Shown: positions 5,461 to 5,669 of the stretch, one piece after another
How positions within the stretch are numbered: the first letter of the stretch is position 1
Layout: every line of letters starts with the position of its first letter
The notes under the pieces: generated by a model
Seen by the model: the letters and a program-made list of their open reading frames with translations, nothing else
Told to the model about the DNA's origin: nothing
Databases searched by the model: none
Source of the DNA: an uncultured Treponema sp.
Lineage (GTDB): Bacteria; Spirochaetota; Spirochaetia; Treponematales; Treponemataceae
DNA: 5,669 nucleotides
Direction of reading: 5' to 3'
Assembly: GCA_905373565.1 (NCBI GenBank)
Contig: CAJPTT010000173.1
Span: 1-5,669 of the forward strand
Translations under genes and position numbers: made by a program

Positions 5461-5669
5461 ATGAAGTGCGTTTGCCGTATATCGGTTCGGCGATTGATGC
5501 CGATTATTATCTATATGATAACAGCTGCATCAGGCTTTGCGGAAGATGCTTTAACGCAAGGAAAAAAATTTCTGCTGAACAATCAACCTGATAAAGCAGT
5601 GTCGCTTTTTTATCAGGCGGCGTCCGAAGGAAAGAAGGATCCTAAAATCAACTTGTATTTAGGCGTATG
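5461..5669 (+). CDS. Exported TPR-repeat protein, N-terminal fragment (runs off the window)
   Basis: Sixty-nine codons are open to the window edge. Residues 1-27 look like a Sec signal peptide: basic n-region (Lys2, Arg6, Arg10, Arg11), hydrophobic core about 12-23, and a G-F-A signal peptidase I site giving cleavage before Glu28. Cys3 and Cys5 lie before the core and do not form a lipobox. The mature part starts with a TPR-like helical hairpin (about 30-68; ALTQGKKFLLNNQPDKAV, then an amphipathic helix and INLYLGV), so the protein is probably periplasmic and binds partners. It diverges from the membrane-anchored TPR gene with 34 bp between starts. The length, number of repeats and any further domain are unknown because the gene is cut. 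The start is discussed with its ribosome binding site. Confidence 0.75.
   Translation, partial: MKCVCRISVRRLMPIIIYMITAASGFAEDALTQGKKFLLNNQPDKAVSLFYQAASEGKKDPKINLYLGV

Larger units (their letters stand above)
5433..5461 (-). promoter_or_regulatory. Predicted promoter of the TPR-phosphoesterase unit
   Basis: On the minus strand a perfect TTGACA (5461-5456) is followed after 17 nt by TACCAT (5438-5433), a 4-of-6 match to TATAAT. The expected transcription start is at or within a base or two of the A of the ATG at 5426. That would give a leaderless message and would account for the missing Shine-Dalgarno. Confidence 0.45.

Noticed and set aside
1..5669. Insertion sequences, CRISPR arrays, tRNA or rRNA genes, toxin-antitoxin or phage genes
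   Set aside because: No terminal repeats, repeat-spacer pattern, cloverleaf or matching protein motifs were seen. Every stretch over 300 bases is covered by a protein-coding gene.

Overview
The window reads as an ordinary stretch of a spirochaete chromosome, most likely an oral-type Treponema of intermediate G+C. The assignment rests on the protein style: a serine protease with a relaxed spirochaetal lipobox, a solitary nrdB, and TPR proteins of the treponemal kind. The genus is an inference from memory of such proteins, not a proven match. There are no mobile elements, tRNA or rRNA genes, or CRISPR repeats.

Layout. Five genes lie on the minus strand, read from right to left. (1) A membrane-anchored TPR protein with a C-terminal domain resembling a degenerate Mrr-type nuclease fold (5426-4056). 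(2) A metallophosphoesterase (4052-3363), only 3 nt downstream and surely in the same transcript. (3) nrdB, the radical-generating subunit of aerobic ribonucleotide reductase (best start 3268, end 2213), with its own -10 box. (4) A MATE-family multidrug/metabolite antiporter (best start 2132, end 753), followed by a terminator-like hairpin overlapping its stop codon. (5) The N-terminal 204 codons of an HtrA/DegQ-type serine protease made as a probable lipoprotein (613 to beyond position 1). At the right edge one plus-strand gene starts at 5461 and runs out of the window. It encodes an exported TPR protein and diverges from the first TPR gene.

How the parts relate. The two TPR genes are head to head, with only 34 bp between their starts. 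The -10 hexamers of the two predicted promoters overlap, and the minus-strand -35 overlaps the plus-strand start codon. One TPR protein is predicted to face the cytoplasm and the other the periplasm. The remaining genes (nucleotide reduction, efflux, envelope protein quality control) share direction but no evident pathway. No coherent new multi-gene system is visible. The points most worth checking are the nuclease-like domain on the TPR protein, the overlapping promoters with a possibly leaderless TPR mRNA, the repeats over the nrdB promoter, and the altered metal motif of the phosphoesterase. Three annotated starts (nrdB, MATE and the plus-strand TPR gene) need care because Shine-Dalgarno spacing favours an internal Met.
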